Shown here one piece after another: positions 29,896 to 38,450 of a DNA stretch of 42,120 bases. The notes beneath the pieces were generated by a model. The model did not search any database. It saw nothing but the letters and a program-made list of their open reading frames with translations, and had not been told where the DNA came from. The stretch comes from a virus, in the IMG/VR virus record IMGVR_UViG_3300013286_000022, positions 1 to 42,120 of that record; one strand, given 5' to 3'. A program made the position numbers and the translations under genes. Position 1 is the first letter of the stretch. Each line of letters begins with the position of its first letter.

Positions 29896-32085
29896 TTATA
29901 AAACGACCCAGTTGCTGTTTGTTGATACCACCACAATTGACGAAATTACAATAGGTCCTGCAGACATGGCATTGTTGCCAGCAGTGGTGGTGTAATTGAA
30001 CGCTATTGATACGACATTTTCATAAATTCCACTGCTAGAAATGATATTTCCTGCAGCTGTGATGCGCATACGTTCTGTAGAGTTGCTCGTTTGAAAAACG
30101 AGTGGAGTTGTCGTATCAAATAGACTTGGACCCATAGAAAAAAATGTTCCAGGCACATAAGACAAACGAGCCTGCCCCAACCCAGCATTTAGAACAAGAG
30201 CAGAATACCCAGTTGAGTTTGTATTTGTAATGCTTATATAAATAGCACTTGGTGAAGAACCACTAACTTCAAGTTTTGATGCAGGTGTGGCTGTCCCGAT
30301 CCCTACGTTTCCTGTTGAAACGCTACCTAAAGCAATCGATCCAGCACCTTTGGCGTCAATAGTAAGATTTTCGATGGCACCTGAAGACAAAACGGAAAGA
30401 GCAACACCAGCACCAGCGGCGGCTGATTTTATGTTAACACCAGTGGCAGAAGACGCTGTAGAAGTATCAATATTAAACGCTGGGTTAGTAACACCATTTT
30501 GGCCAACAGCAAATGCGTTGGCTGATGTCGCTGTGATAACAGTCGCACCAAACGCTGGAGTGCTAGACCAAAACGGAGCAGCTGATGCGCCACCTGATAC
30601 TAAAATCTGACCTGAAGTGCCATAACTTACGGAACCAATTGGCCCGATGCCAAACTGGCCTGCAGTGCCAAATACAAAACGCCCTAAACCACCATTGAAA
30701 ATGGAAAGCGGAAGATACGTTCCCGTTCCGTTTATACCAGAAACAAGTTGAACATCAGTTGTGCCGTTAGTCGCAATGAGGATTTTGCTAGCATTGGTTG
30801 GATCAGCGTTGTTTGTCGCTTGCCAAGACGCAGCAGTGCTAGAGCCATTTGGAAGAGCGTAAATCCCAGTCGTAGCATTTGCAGTCGATGCTTGAAACGA
30901 AAATCGATTTGATACTGTTGCGTTGCTAAAGTCAGCTAAAAACCGCTGTGCAGTGCCACCAAATGTCAAATTAGCTGCTGTGCCTGTGCCGATCGTCAAA
31001 GCAGTAGTTGCACCAGCGTTTCCTACTTTAAAAGTTATGCTGTCGGTTGTTCCTGCCCCACTCGTTGATTGCAAGGTTAATGTAGAAGAAGCAGCCGTCC
31101 CGCCATAGACTATGGGCGTAGTTAAAGACGATTGAATGATTTCTGCGTTTGGTATTGTAACAACACCCGCTGCAGAAATAGTCATCGCATCAGTTGCGCC
31201 ATTATTTACGACAAAACGGATGGCGTTAGAACCAAGAGTGCCAATAACCAAATCAGAAGAAGCTGACGTCAAATACACGTTATTTGGTTGTGAAAGCGAT
31301 CCAGTTCCGGTAAACCCACTACTGTTAATGCCAAAATTTGCATAATTGGTAAATGCAGTGCCTGCGTCATTACTGATCGTAATGTCAGCAGACGCTGTTG
31401 CACCATTGCTAGTATTTTGAATTACCAACTGAGCATACGAGTTAACACTAGTCTGAAGTGACTCTAAGACGTTTGTGTCAGAATAACCTAATGTGCCATA
31501 GTTAATCGCGCCAGTGGTCGATGTTGCAGTGCGAGATGCTGTGGCAGTTAAAATTGGCGACGTGGCAGAAGTTGTAAACGTCGCTGCACCAGTTGCATCG
31601 ATTAAAAACTGGCGTGCGTTGTTGGTACTGAGAGCGATTTGATTGGCAGCTGGGCTGTATATGCCTGCTGTGGTAGGAGTCGATCCAAAGGCGATCGATA
31701 CAACACCTGACGTTGCAGCCACTGGTGTTAGGCCAGTTGTGCCAAATGCAACGCTGTCAACGCCAGCCGTTACGGGGATGGTTGGTTGCCAAGTTGGGAC
31801 AGAACCAGAAGAACCAACAAGAACGTAGTTTGTTCCAGACGGAGGGCTAATAGCACCAATCGGTGAGGTGCCATTGCCATACAACAAACCATACTGTGTA
31901 AGCGTTGCGTCGCCCGTGCCACCAATGGAAACAGGAAATGGAAGATTGCCCCCAGCACCTACAGCAAGGCTTACTATCTGACCGACGGTAATTTTAACGG
32001 ACGCGTTTGACTGAACACCTAGAAGAGGTTCTGTTCCATTTAACGCAATTACCGCAGGGAGATTTGGGATCGTGATATTGGACAT
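29896..32085 (-). CDS. Long tail fibre protein (729 aa)
   Basis: Starts with SNITIPNLPAVIALNGTEPL, a tail-fibre attachment-like N-terminus, then a long Ser/Thr/Ala/Gly-rich repetitive beta region. Near the end it contains GNVGIGTATPASKLEVSG and STERMRITAAGNI, the two motifs that normally come just before an S74 chaperone domain in fibres. Here the protein ends soon after, without an S74 domain. Start overlaps the upstream stop by one base. Likely receptor-binding. Confidence 0.72.
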   Translation of the reverse strand: MSNITIPNLPAVIALNGTEPLLGVQSNASVKITVGQIVSLAVGAGGNLPFPVSIGGTGDATLTQYGLLYGNGTSPIGAISPPSGTNYVLVGSSGSVPTWQPTIPVTAGVDSVAFGTTGLTPVAATSGVVSIAFGSTPTTAGIYSPAANQIALSTNNARQFLIDATGAATFTTSATSPILTATASRTATSTTGAINYGTLGYSDTNVLESLQTSVNSYAQLVIQNTSNGATASADITISNDAGTAFTNYANFGINSSGFTGTGSLSQPNNVYLTSASSDLVIGTLGSNAIRFVVNNGATDAMTISAAGVVTIPNAEIIQSSLTTPIVYGGTAASSTLTLQSTSGAGTTDSITFKVGNAGATTALTIGTGTAANLTFGGTAQRFLADFSNATVSNRFSFQASTANATTGIYALPNGSSTAASWQATNNADPTNASKILIATNGTTDVQLVSGINGTGTYLPLSIFNGGLGRFVFGTAGQFGIGPIGSVSYGTSGQILVSGGASAAPFWSSTPAFGATVITATSANAFAVGQNGVTNPAFNIDTSTASSATGVNIKSAAAGAGVALSVLSSGAIENLTIDAKGAGSIALGSVSTGNVGIGTATPASKLEVSGSSPSAIYISITNTNSTGYSALVLNAGLGQARLSYVPGTFFSMGPSLFDTTTPLVFQTSNSTERMRITAAGNIISSSGIYENVVSIAFNYTTTAGNNAMSAGPIVISSIVVVSTNSNWVVL

Positions 32086-32813
32086 TATGGCCCCACTTGC
32101 GGTATTTTATCATAACCGTATGGCAACCCTACTTTAGCAGTTCTTATTAAGGTAGTAGAAGTAGCAAAACTACCCGATTTGACTCTGCTAGAAGTAATGT
32201 AGGAAAAAACCAAAGGGTTATTCGTAACGATAACACTATAAAAACCCATGGCTAGTGGGTTTGTCAATCCCTCTACAGACACTTGGTCGTTGGTAACAAG
32301 ACCATGCGCTGAATAACAAGTAACGGTCACAACACCGTTGCCAACGGATGTTACCGACAAATACGGTATAACTTTACCATAAGACACCGTACCCTGCAAA
32401 GGCATAATAGCATTGCCGTCAAGACCAACAGGTACACCCGTAGGTTGAGTGTTGTAGTTAACACCATCTTCGCTAACAATGTAAGTAGTGGATGGTATTG
32501 GAATACCAGTTACAGGGTCAGTAACGGTTGGAGCAGAAATAGTAACATAATCAGTCTCTGCTTCCGCAAACAAATCTACACGGGCGTTTATGATAGGTGT
32601 AGGGTCTGCGGGTAGGACAATAGCGCGAAGTTGCTCTTGCGGGGTATCATTGCAGGCTTCGCACACCAAAATGCGCTTATTAATAAGATTAACACCTGCC
32701 CAATCGAATTGCCACGATAGATTGGTATGGTTGTATAGGAACCCACAGCGATCGCATATGCCAAACGCCTGTGGATTTCTACTATCTACCCTAGCGCGAC
32801 CGTGTGGCCTCAT
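32085..32813 (-). CDS. Structural protein with N-terminal zinc ribbon (242 aa)
   Basis: The N-terminus has CDRCGFLYNH and, about 30 residues later, CEACND: four Cys of a zinc ribbon. A beta-rich part follows, with YLSVTSVGNGVVTVTCYSAHGLVTNDQVSVEG, a module type also present in the gp10-like protein. The gene sits between the adaptor and the long fibre, so it is probably a neck or tail component. It overlaps the adaptor gene's end by 4 bases. Confidence 0.62.
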   Translation of the reverse strand: MRPHGRARVDSRNPQAFGICDRCGFLYNHTNLSWQFDWAGVNLINKRILVCEACNDTPQEQLRAIVLPADPTPIINARVDLFAEAETDYVTISAPTVTDPVTGIPIPSTTYIVSEDGVNYNTQPTGVPVGLDGNAIMPLQGTVSYGKVIPYLSVTSVGNGVVTVTCYSAHGLVTNDQVSVEGLTNPLAMGFYSVIVTNNPLVFSYITSSRVKSGSFATSTTLIRTAKVGLPYGYDKIPQVGP

Positions 32814-33499
32814 CTATAGTACCCCGATACCGTTGGGCTAATATACATGGCGACGTTTTCCACGTCCTGAGCAGCAGCAATACCATAAGACTCGTCTGCT
32901 ACAGCCTTAAGAGCAACGGCGATGGGTGGTGCCCAAATCTTGGCCAGACGATACGCCAGACCATCCGCGAACGCTTCGAGCCAACGGTACGGAATTTCTA
33001 CTGTCTGGCCGCTCGTAAAGTTAGAATCCTGCACCTGTCTTACACGGTAATAATTAAGGGTATACGTGTTGGTAGCGGGGGGAACGGGCCACAGAGTGAT
33101 AGTCGGAGAGATGAGACGGTCAAACCAGAACACTGTAGGAAAGCCCTGCTGCTCCTTATTAGGATAGGAGGCGTATTCCGTACGGCTTACTGGCATAATA
33201 ATGCGATCGATCGGCTGACTAGACGAATTGATCTCGATGTACGCGTCGAGCACCATTACGGTGTTACCGTCGACAGCGTAGGTAGTCTGGTCCTGAATCA
33301 AAGGCACCGTAATAAGATCGACCGCCCACAGATTGACCCCTTGGTTAGACCAACGGGAAAGCATCAGATTGGTGGCCATACGAGCGGACACCATGTGCTC
33401 TTGCGCTAGCGATGTATTGCGTACCCCACACACGTTGTACGCGTAGAGCGTTAACTCGCCAAGGGACGGGTTGAATGCATAGGTGCCGCTCGTGGTCAT
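32810..33499 (-). CDS. Head-tail adaptor/connector protein (229 aa, P22 gp4-like)
   Basis: The order SLGELTLYAYNVCGV, HMVSARMATNLMLSRWSNQGVNLWAV, LIQDQTTYAVDGNTVMVLDAYIE, then RTEYASYPNKEQQGFPTVFW and LWPVPPATNTYTLNYYRVRQVQD is the typical layout of short-tailed phage tail-accessory (gp4-like) adaptors, which attach below the portal. Length fits. The lysozyme activity known for P22 gp4 cannot be judged here. Confidence 0.75.
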   Translation of the reverse strand: MTTSGTYAFNPSLGELTLYAYNVCGVRNTSLAQEHMVSARMATNLMLSRWSNQGVNLWAVDLITVPLIQDQTTYAVDGNTVMVLDAYIEINSSSQPIDRIIMPVSRTEYASYPNKEQQGFPTVFWFDRLISPTITLWPVPPATNTYTLNYYRVRQVQDSNFTSGQTVEIPYRWLEAFADGLAYRLAKIWAPPIAVALKAVADESYGIAAAQDVENVAMYISPTVSGYYR

Positions 33500-33511
33500 G
33501 ACGACTCCTTA

Positions 33512-34189
33512 TTAGAATGACACCATACCAGACTGGTTAAAGTTTACATGCACAGAAGCAGACGTGTTAGAGCCAGCGTTGCTAACGTACACACGCATCA
33601 TTGTAGGAACGCCAGCTTGGTTAGCATTTTGAGCACTTGTAGCGTTAACTAACGCAGCAGTTCCTGAATTAACCCAACGAGCATTTACGTATGTGTCGGT
33701 TCCTATACCAATCTGAGCGTTATTAGGATTGTCACCTGAAAGTTGAATAGTATAGGTAATAGCGGTAGAACCACCAGTGTCTGTTTGAATATAAATGCTG
33801 CTATCTGCGTACGAATCAATAAAAACGGGGCGACTTGACGCGATCGCGTTTGTACCAATACTAACGTTACCCGCCGAAGCACCAGACGCTGTAACTGAAG
33901 TAACCGTTTTAAAATCATAAACGGTGTAAACAGTCGTAGCGTTTGCACCCGTTACGGTTTCCGAAACAGGCGTGTTATTCCAATCAGTACCGTTAACCAA
34001 AAAAGTAATACCACTATCGTTACCAACCGAAGTAAAAAGAACACGTCGTGGCTGATCTAGCGTTGCAACACCACCAGAAACTAAAGAACCGTTTAAAGTA
34101 ACCGCACCCGCCGCGATAGAAGAGGCAGTGCGAATATTGGTTGCGCTTGGAGTGGTGTAAGGGCCACAATTAACAATTACTGAACGCAT
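33512..34189 (-). CDS. Virion structural protein (225 aa)
   Basis: Beta-rich Ser/Thr/Ala protein beginning MRSVIVNCGPYTTPSA. It contains WNNTPVSETVTGANATTV, then YDFKTVTSVTASGASAGNVSIGT, a module also found in the 421-residue protein at 35137-36402. Such modules occur in head or neck decoration proteins. Function inferred from position and composition. Confidence 0.62.
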   Translation of the reverse strand: MRSVIVNCGPYTTPSATNIRTASSIAAGAVTLNGSLVSGGVATLDQPRRVLFTSVGNDSGITFLVNGTDWNNTPVSETVTGANATTVYTVYDFKTVTSVTASGASAGNVSIGTNAIASSRPVFIDSYADSSIYIQTDTGGSTAITYTIQLSGDNPNNAQIGIGTDTYVNARWVNSGTAALVNATSAQNANQAGVPTMMRVYVSNAGSNTSASVHVNFNQSGMVSF

Positions 34190-34190
34190 G

Positions 34191-34352
34191 TTATTTACCT
34201 TTCTTGCGGACTATTGCTGCATTGTCTACCAGATTAGGATAGGGCCTACCAGCGGCACGTGCACGGGCTTTTGCGGACTGAATTTGTTTTTTCGCCAAAT
34301 GCTTTGCTTCGTGGTCCTTAGGTAATTTCTTATCCCAGAATGGTTTTTCCAT
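34191..34352 (-). CDS. Small basic protein (53 aa)
   Basis: Reading from ATG 34352 gives 53 residues starting MEKPFWDKKLPKDHEAKHLAK and containing KARARAAGRPYPNLVDN near the end. The motif A(R/K)AAGRPYPNLVDN recurs in small phage proteins of the virion block, which supports a real gene. The start lies 2 bases after the stop of the upstream gene and the stop lies just before the 33512-34189 gene. Function unknown. Confidence 0.65.
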   Translation of the reverse strand: MEKPFWDKKLPKDHEAKHLAKKQIQSAKARARAAGRPYPNLVDNAAIVRKKGK

Positions 34353-34354
34353 TA

Positions 34355-34597
34355 CTAGCAACCCCATTTCCTAAGAGACTTATTGATCCTGCTATCAGGA
34401 TCAGCGGCAGCTGCCGAACCAGTAAGCTTGCGTTTTTGCCCAGTCATGCGCTCACAAAATGATTTATGGCGCGGATTATCGACGTCTTTTGTCGGGGCTT
34501 TTAAATTATGGCCTTCGGCACGAGCGGACTGCCTACCTCGCTCGTTAAGACCACCCGAAGGGCTTTTACCTTCTTTACGCGTCCAAGCTGCAGTCAT
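34355..34597 (-). CDS. DUF6321-like small basic protein (80 aa)
   Basis: The pattern WTRKEGKSPSGGLNERGRQSA, GHNLKAPTKDVDNPRHKSFCERMTGQK matches a small phage family (GLN-x-KGR, then LKPP, then RKKSFCxRM) known to me as DUF6321. It is very basic, has one conserved Cys in KSFCERM, and usually lies among structural genes; function unknown. It lies 15 bases after the terminator at 34612-34638, so it may be expressed only by read-through. Confidence 0.68.
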   Translation of the reverse strand: MTAAWTRKEGKSPSGGLNERGRQSARAEGHNLKAPTKDVDNPRHKSFCERMTGQKRKLTGSAAAADPDSRINKSLRKWGC

Positions 34598-34611
34598 AAC
34601 ACCCTCATGTG

Positions 34612-34638
34612 AAAAACGGGGAGGTATTACCCTCCCCG
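34612..34638 (-). terminator. Intrinsic terminator after the His-rich gene
   Basis: On the - strand a perfect 8-bp stem, CGGGGAGG (34631-34638) with CCTCCCCG (34617-34624), has a 6-base loop and is followed at once by five T (34612-34616). This is a textbook rho-independent terminator, 13 bases after the His-rich gene's stop. It would lower transcription into the downstream tail genes relative to the capsid genes. Confidence 0.85.
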
Positions 34639-34651
34639 CTTGCTAAACCGA

Positions 34652-35125
34652 TCAATCGGTTTCGTGTTCCATATCAAACTTACGGCCAGTAGGCTGAGTG
34701 CCTTTGTGAGCCGAAGAAAGAGGATGGTTTTCCGAGCCAGTACGACCGCCCGATTTACGGGGCTTGCGACCAGCGTGGTGATGAGCGTGCTCACCATGAA
34801 CATGACCCACGTGCTTCATGTGTGCCATTTTAGCTGCGCCACCGAGCTTACGCTTGGCGCGGCCACCGTGCTTGTGCTGTTCGGCTTCTTTAACCACATT
34901 AGAATGTGCGCCAGCATAAACATCATGTGGTGCTTCGTCGTGTGCAAAGTCGCCGTGCATAGCAGACTCAGCCTTGCCACCCTTAGCGTGATGAGCGCGA
35001 GGGTGGTGATGGTGATGAGCCTTAGCCTTGCCGCCGTGAGCGTGGTGAGCGTGATGCTCGTGGTGTTCAGCGGTGTGATGCGCCTTGCCACCATGAGCGT
35101 GGTGATGTGCCTTATGACCTTTCAT
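34652..35125 (-). CDS. Histidine-rich protein (157 aa)
   Basis: About 38 of 157 residues are His (near 24%), mostly in clusters such as HKAHHHAHGGKAHH and KAHHHHHPRAHH. It also has repeated GGK/GGR motifs (HGGKAHH, HGGKAKA, KGGKAES, HGGRAKRK, SGGRTGS) and ends in a more ordinary acidic segment. HAGRKPRKSGG is nearly repeated in the 360-residue protein at 40618-41700. AGGAG lies upstream of the ATG. Placed among capsid genes and followed by a strong terminator, it is probably abundant in the virion. Metal binding, pH response or DNA compaction are possible, none shown. Confidence 0.72.
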   Translation of the reverse strand: MKGHKAHHHAHGGKAHHTAEHHEHHAHHAHGGKAKAHHHHHPRAHHAKGGKAESAMHGDFAHDEAPHDVYAGAHSNVVKEAEQHKHGGRAKRKLGGAAKMAHMKHVGHVHGEHAHHHAGRKPRKSGGRTGSENHPLSSAHKGTQPTGRKFDMEHETD

Positions 35126-35136
35126 TGGTCTACTCC

Positions 35137-36402
35137 TTAGAAGTTGGCATACTGGGTTTGACCAAACAGGCCAGCGTTGGAGCCGACGTTGTAAGGCTGG
35201 GGCGATTGACGAACCACATAACGATTGGTTGCCGTTGAAGGGGTAAGATTAAAGCCTGTCACATTCGACAGATCAATCGTACCACGAACGTCACCAGTGG
35301 TGGCAGTCGGGTAGGTGTTAACAGCTGCCACGAAACCAGTATAGTTGGTTACTGGGTTCAGCACCGACAGCGAAGCCGCTGCAGCAGCTGTAAGTTCGCC
35401 CGACGAGTCGGCGCGAATAGGCAGACCAACCAGTGCGCTTGTACCGATCGAGTAAGCGTGGGTAGTATCAGCCGTGCCACCGGACAGGGTGACGGACTTG
35501 ATGTACTTGAACGCTTTCCTACCAGTCACGGTGCTGTTTGCCGTAAGAGTGACTTGTTCGGTCATTGGGTAACCGTAAATGTCATAACCGTTGGTAGTAG
35601 CAGTCGTGTAAGTAGCAGACGCAGCAGCTGTATAGGTCAAGCAACGACCCAGCAATGCCTGTGGGTTCCAGAAATTCAAGCTAGCAGCTGAACCCTGAGG
35701 AATGGCGTTGGAGTAAACGGCATTCAAGGCATTGTTGAGGGATGCAGTGACGGTGATTGCCGAACCACTTGTACCAGCAGCGATAGCAGGACCGCTAATA
35801 GTATAAGAGCCAGTGAAACCAACACCCGACGCACCGTTCGAGGCGTTAACCGTTGGGCCGAAACCCGTAATGGTCGTGCCAGTAGGGATACCCGTGCCGC
35901 TAATCACCATGCCAATCGCCAAAGGACCCGCACTAGCGGTAGAGACGATCAGGATGTTACCAGCAGTACCAGACGTTCCGTTAGAAATGTACCCAGACAC
36001 CGAAGTATACGAGTCCAAAGCTACAAACCCCGCACCGTTATTCGTATCAACTGCACCAGTGTCGCTACGAGCGATCTGGCTTACAATTGAAACACCCGTT
36101 GTTGTTGACGCGGAAGACACAAGCGTCAGGGTTGCTGACGTTGGGTTGGCCGAGGCAACAATGGCAGCCGTTGAATTGGTGTACGGAACAATGTTAAGGG
36201 TAGTGATGTTATCAAAACCCAAAAACATGCCAGTAAACGCACCAAAATTCTGGCCTGGAGTATAGGTGAAGGCGAGGCGGGGATCAAGGACCCCCGCACC
36301 AGAGTAGAAAGCCGACGCACCCAATTCAGGGTTGTATTCTTGAGCAGGGAAAGGACTCTGCCCAAAGACTACTGCGGGACCAGAGAAAGCTGTAATAGAC
36401 AT
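35137..36402 (-). CDS. Virion structural protein next to the capsid gene (421 aa)
   Basis: Starts MSITAFSGPAVVFGQSPFPAQEYNPELG and is rich in Thr/Ser/Ala beta segments. IYGYPMTEQVTLTANSTVTG followed by KAFKYIKSVTLSGGTADTTHAYSIGTS matches the module in 33512-34189. Directly downstream of the major capsid gene, it is likely a head decoration or head fibre protein. Family not named. Confidence 0.65.
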   Translation of the reverse strand: MSITAFSGPAVVFGQSPFPAQEYNPELGASAFYSGAGVLDPRLAFTYTPGQNFGAFTGMFLGFDNITTLNIVPYTNSTAAIVASANPTSATLTLVSSASTTTGVSIVSQIARSDTGAVDTNNGAGFVALDSYTSVSGYISNGTSGTAGNILIVSTASAGPLAIGMVISGTGIPTGTTITGFGPTVNASNGASGVGFTGSYTISGPAIAAGTSGSAITVTASLNNALNAVYSNAIPQGSAASLNFWNPQALLGRCLTYTAAASATYTTATTNGYDIYGYPMTEQVTLTANSTVTGRKAFKYIKSVTLSGGTADTTHAYSIGTSALVGLPIRADSSGELTAAAAASLSVLNPVTNYTGFVAAVNTYPTATTGDVRGTIDLSNVTGFNLTPSTATNRYVVRQSPQPYNVGSNAGLFGQTQYANF

Positions 36403-36419
36403 GATACTTTCTCCTTAGC

Positions 36420-37334
36420 TTACGAAGTTGGGAATGAACCGTAGATTGCGCGCCAGTTGAAATAACCGAACGAATAACGCTCATAACCCTTGACCAGCAA
36501 GTTGTCGGTGACGAAATCCACCTGCATGTCAGTTTCAAACTTCACGCGCTCCATGTAAGCCAGACCTGCAATGTTAGTAAGCAGGAACCAAGCGTAGCTA
36601 GAAGTCAAGAAGTCGTTGGTCATGTAACCTTCTGGCAAGCCGCCAGCGGTGGTCAGGATAGCGTTAACATCGTTATCTGCAGTTCCTGGACGCAATTCGG
36701 TCTTGGTTAGACGAATAGCAACTGGTTCCAAAGCAGGAGGAACGATCAACTTACGACCACGTGCGAAAATCTTCAGACCAGCCTGATCTTTGAAGTTCGT
36801 ACGAATTGCGATCATCGCATTCAGCAACGTAGCTTCGTTCAGATCGACCTGAGTCGTTGGAGTGTTCGCAACGGTACCGCCATCGATAGGATGTGCAGTG
36901 GAGCAGAGAGCCACACCGTCACCGCCGATCGACGCATTGTACGTCGTAGACGTGTTGAGCACGTTCGCACCATAGATTTCCTTGGTCTGGTGGAAAGATT
37001 CCGTAAGACCGAGGTTAGATGGGGTGAACTGAGTCTTGTAGACGTTATCGTCGATTGCCTTACGGGTGATCGCGTAACCCAGAGCCAATTCAGAATGCTC
37101 TTGGTTGTAAACGTAGCGTTCACCTGCGCCGTTATCAAACGACGTCTGAGCACCTTCGGTCTTAAGCTGAGCCAAACCGAGGTAGCGCATTTCGGCAGTA
37201 CGTTCCAAAGCAAGCTTCGAATCGTATTTTGCGAAGATTTTGTCATACTGACTAGAAATCATCTCGTACTTGCCTTCGACTCCGCGAAGACCAGGAAGGA
37301 GAAGATCCTTGATTGCTGAAAGATTGACAGCCAT
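36420..37334 (-). CDS. Major capsid protein (304 aa, Mu-type HK97 fold)
   Basis: The order YEMISSQYDKIFAKYDSKLALERTAEM, LGYAITRKAIDDN, ALCSTAHPIDGG, LIVPPALEPVAIRLTKTELRPGTADNDVN and WFLLTNIAGLAYMERV is characteristic of the Mu gpT-like major head subunits. The STAHP and VPPALE...PGT-NDVN motifs are the clearest. It forms the icosahedral shell. Neighbours are a scaffold-like protein, a GroES-like protein and head-associated proteins. Confidence 0.85.
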   Translation of the reverse strand: MAVNLSAIKDLLLPGLRGVEGKYEMISSQYDKIFAKYDSKLALERTAEMRYLGLAQLKTEGAQTSFDNGAGERYVYNQEHSELALGYAITRKAIDDNVYKTQFTPSNLGLTESFHQTKEIYGANVLNTSTTYNASIGGDGVALCSTAHPIDGGTVANTPTTQVDLNEATLLNAMIAIRTNFKDQAGLKIFARGRKLIVPPALEPVAIRLTKTELRPGTADNDVNAILTTAGGLPEGYMTNDFLTSSYAWFLLTNIAGLAYMERVKFETDMQVDFVTDNLLVKGYERYSFGYFNWRAIYGSFPTS

Positions 37335-37350
37335 TGTACCTTACTCCTTA

Positions 37351-38325
37351 TTAGATACCTGCAAGACCACGTTGCATCGAGTTGTTAAACCCGACAATGA
37401 TCTTGTTGTACGCGGTTGTGCTATCGTAGCCGTTACCACCAGCAATGGGGCTAGCACCGCCCACTACGTAGTTGGCAAGACTGATAATGCGGAATGGCAA
37501 GAAATTGTTAGACGCCGAACCAGCACCCGAATTGGCGATCAGTGAATACTGGTCGGCAAAGAAGGTGGAGAGTTCGTTGGCAGTGTTACCATTGGTTTCG
37601 CCAGTGTAGGTTGCATCGTTGTAGTTAAACGAAATGTTCTGACCAACCGACGCCAAACCAACCGCAGTTGCAGTGGTGTTGGAGTTAGCAGTCTGAACGA
37701 TGAACTGAGCGTTCGGGTCGGTGATCACATACGCGGTCACGTCGCCGTTAGCATCGGAACCAGGCCAATACTTCGACCAAACAGTACGCTTCTGCGAAGT
37801 TGACAGATACTTACAACCAGCGAAAACACCAGAAACAGGAACGTAGCAGGTAACGGTACCCGATGCGCTCGAAGTAACACTTGGAGTCTGCAGGCCATAA
37901 GCAGCGACTACTGCAGTGGTCGTGGTCGAAGAAGTAACTTGGAAAGTACCGTTCAAGTTAACACCCGATGCAGTGGCTGAACCAGTGATCGTGATGTAAG
38001 AACCAATGGGTGGTGCCCAAGCGTTAGGCGAATAAGGCAAGTTACCGCTGGTTGAAGTGGTAGCAGCGGTGAACGTAACCGTCAGAGTGCCAGTAGCACT
38101 GGTAGCGATACCCGTTGCGCCGACCGTCAGGGTGACGGGGCCATATGCTTGGTTGATGTAGCCAGTGCCAACACCAGTGGTGTTAGCGGACTGAATTACG
38201 GGGTCGCCTAAAAAGATCGGTGTGGCGTTGCTAGAAGAAATAGCAGCGGCGACCTGCTCATACGTAGGAGCAGAACCAGTCCCCTGATATTGCTGAAAAC
38301 CGTTGGGCGCGAAAATATTCGCCAT
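37351..38325 (-). CDS. Head-associated structural protein (324 aa)
   Basis: Starts MANIFAPNGFQQYQGTGSAPTYEQVAA. The first half contains a Thr/Ser-rich insert (ITITGSATASGVNLNGTFQV), while the second half has AGCKYLSTSQKRTVWSKYWPG, VTAYVITDPNAQFIVQT and NFLPFRIISLANYVVGG, a pattern recurring in phage proteins encoded just before the capsid gene. The role is probably capsid decoration or stabilisation. The Thr-rich insert looks like a domain added to a more compact core. Confidence 0.68.
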   Translation of the reverse strand: MANIFAPNGFQQYQGTGSAPTYEQVAAAISSSNATPIFLGDPVIQSANTTGVGTGYINQAYGPVTLTVGATGIATSATGTLTVTFTAATTSTSGNLPYSPNAWAPPIGSYITITGSATASGVNLNGTFQVTSSTTTTAVVAAYGLQTPSVTSSASGTVTCYVPVSGVFAGCKYLSTSQKRTVWSKYWPGSDANGDVTAYVITDPNAQFIVQTANSNTTATAVGLASVGQNISFNYNDATYTGETNGNTANELSTFFADQYSLIANSGAGSASNNFLPFRIISLANYVVGGASPIAGGNGYDSTTAYNKIIVGFNNSMQRGLAGI

Positions 38326-38450
38326 GGCGGGATTCTCCTTTTAATGGGGTGACCCAATCTTCGCATCGTGCGAACAGGGGGCCGATTAAATTTTAACCTC
38401 TCGCGTCGTGGAGAGGATTTTCCCTAATGCGTCCCTCTAGAACCTGTTGG
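38326..38450. other. 125-base intergenic region with two small hairpins
   Basis: Noncoding gap between the 174-residue gene and the head-associated gene. It contains CCTCTC (38397-38402) paired with GAGAGG (38411-38416), with A/T-rich flanks on both sides, which could be a weak terminator in either direction. It also has TTCGCA/TGCGAA (38360-38374). AAAAGGAGA just before the downstream ATG is a strong ribosome-binding site. No convincing -35/-10 pair seen. Confidence 0.5.

Noticed and set aside
34640-35140. 166-codon open frame antisense to the His-rich gene
   Set aside because: It is the mirror of a low-complexity GC-rich gene; the opposite frame has a good ribosome-binding site, fits the gene order and shares motifs with a neighbour.
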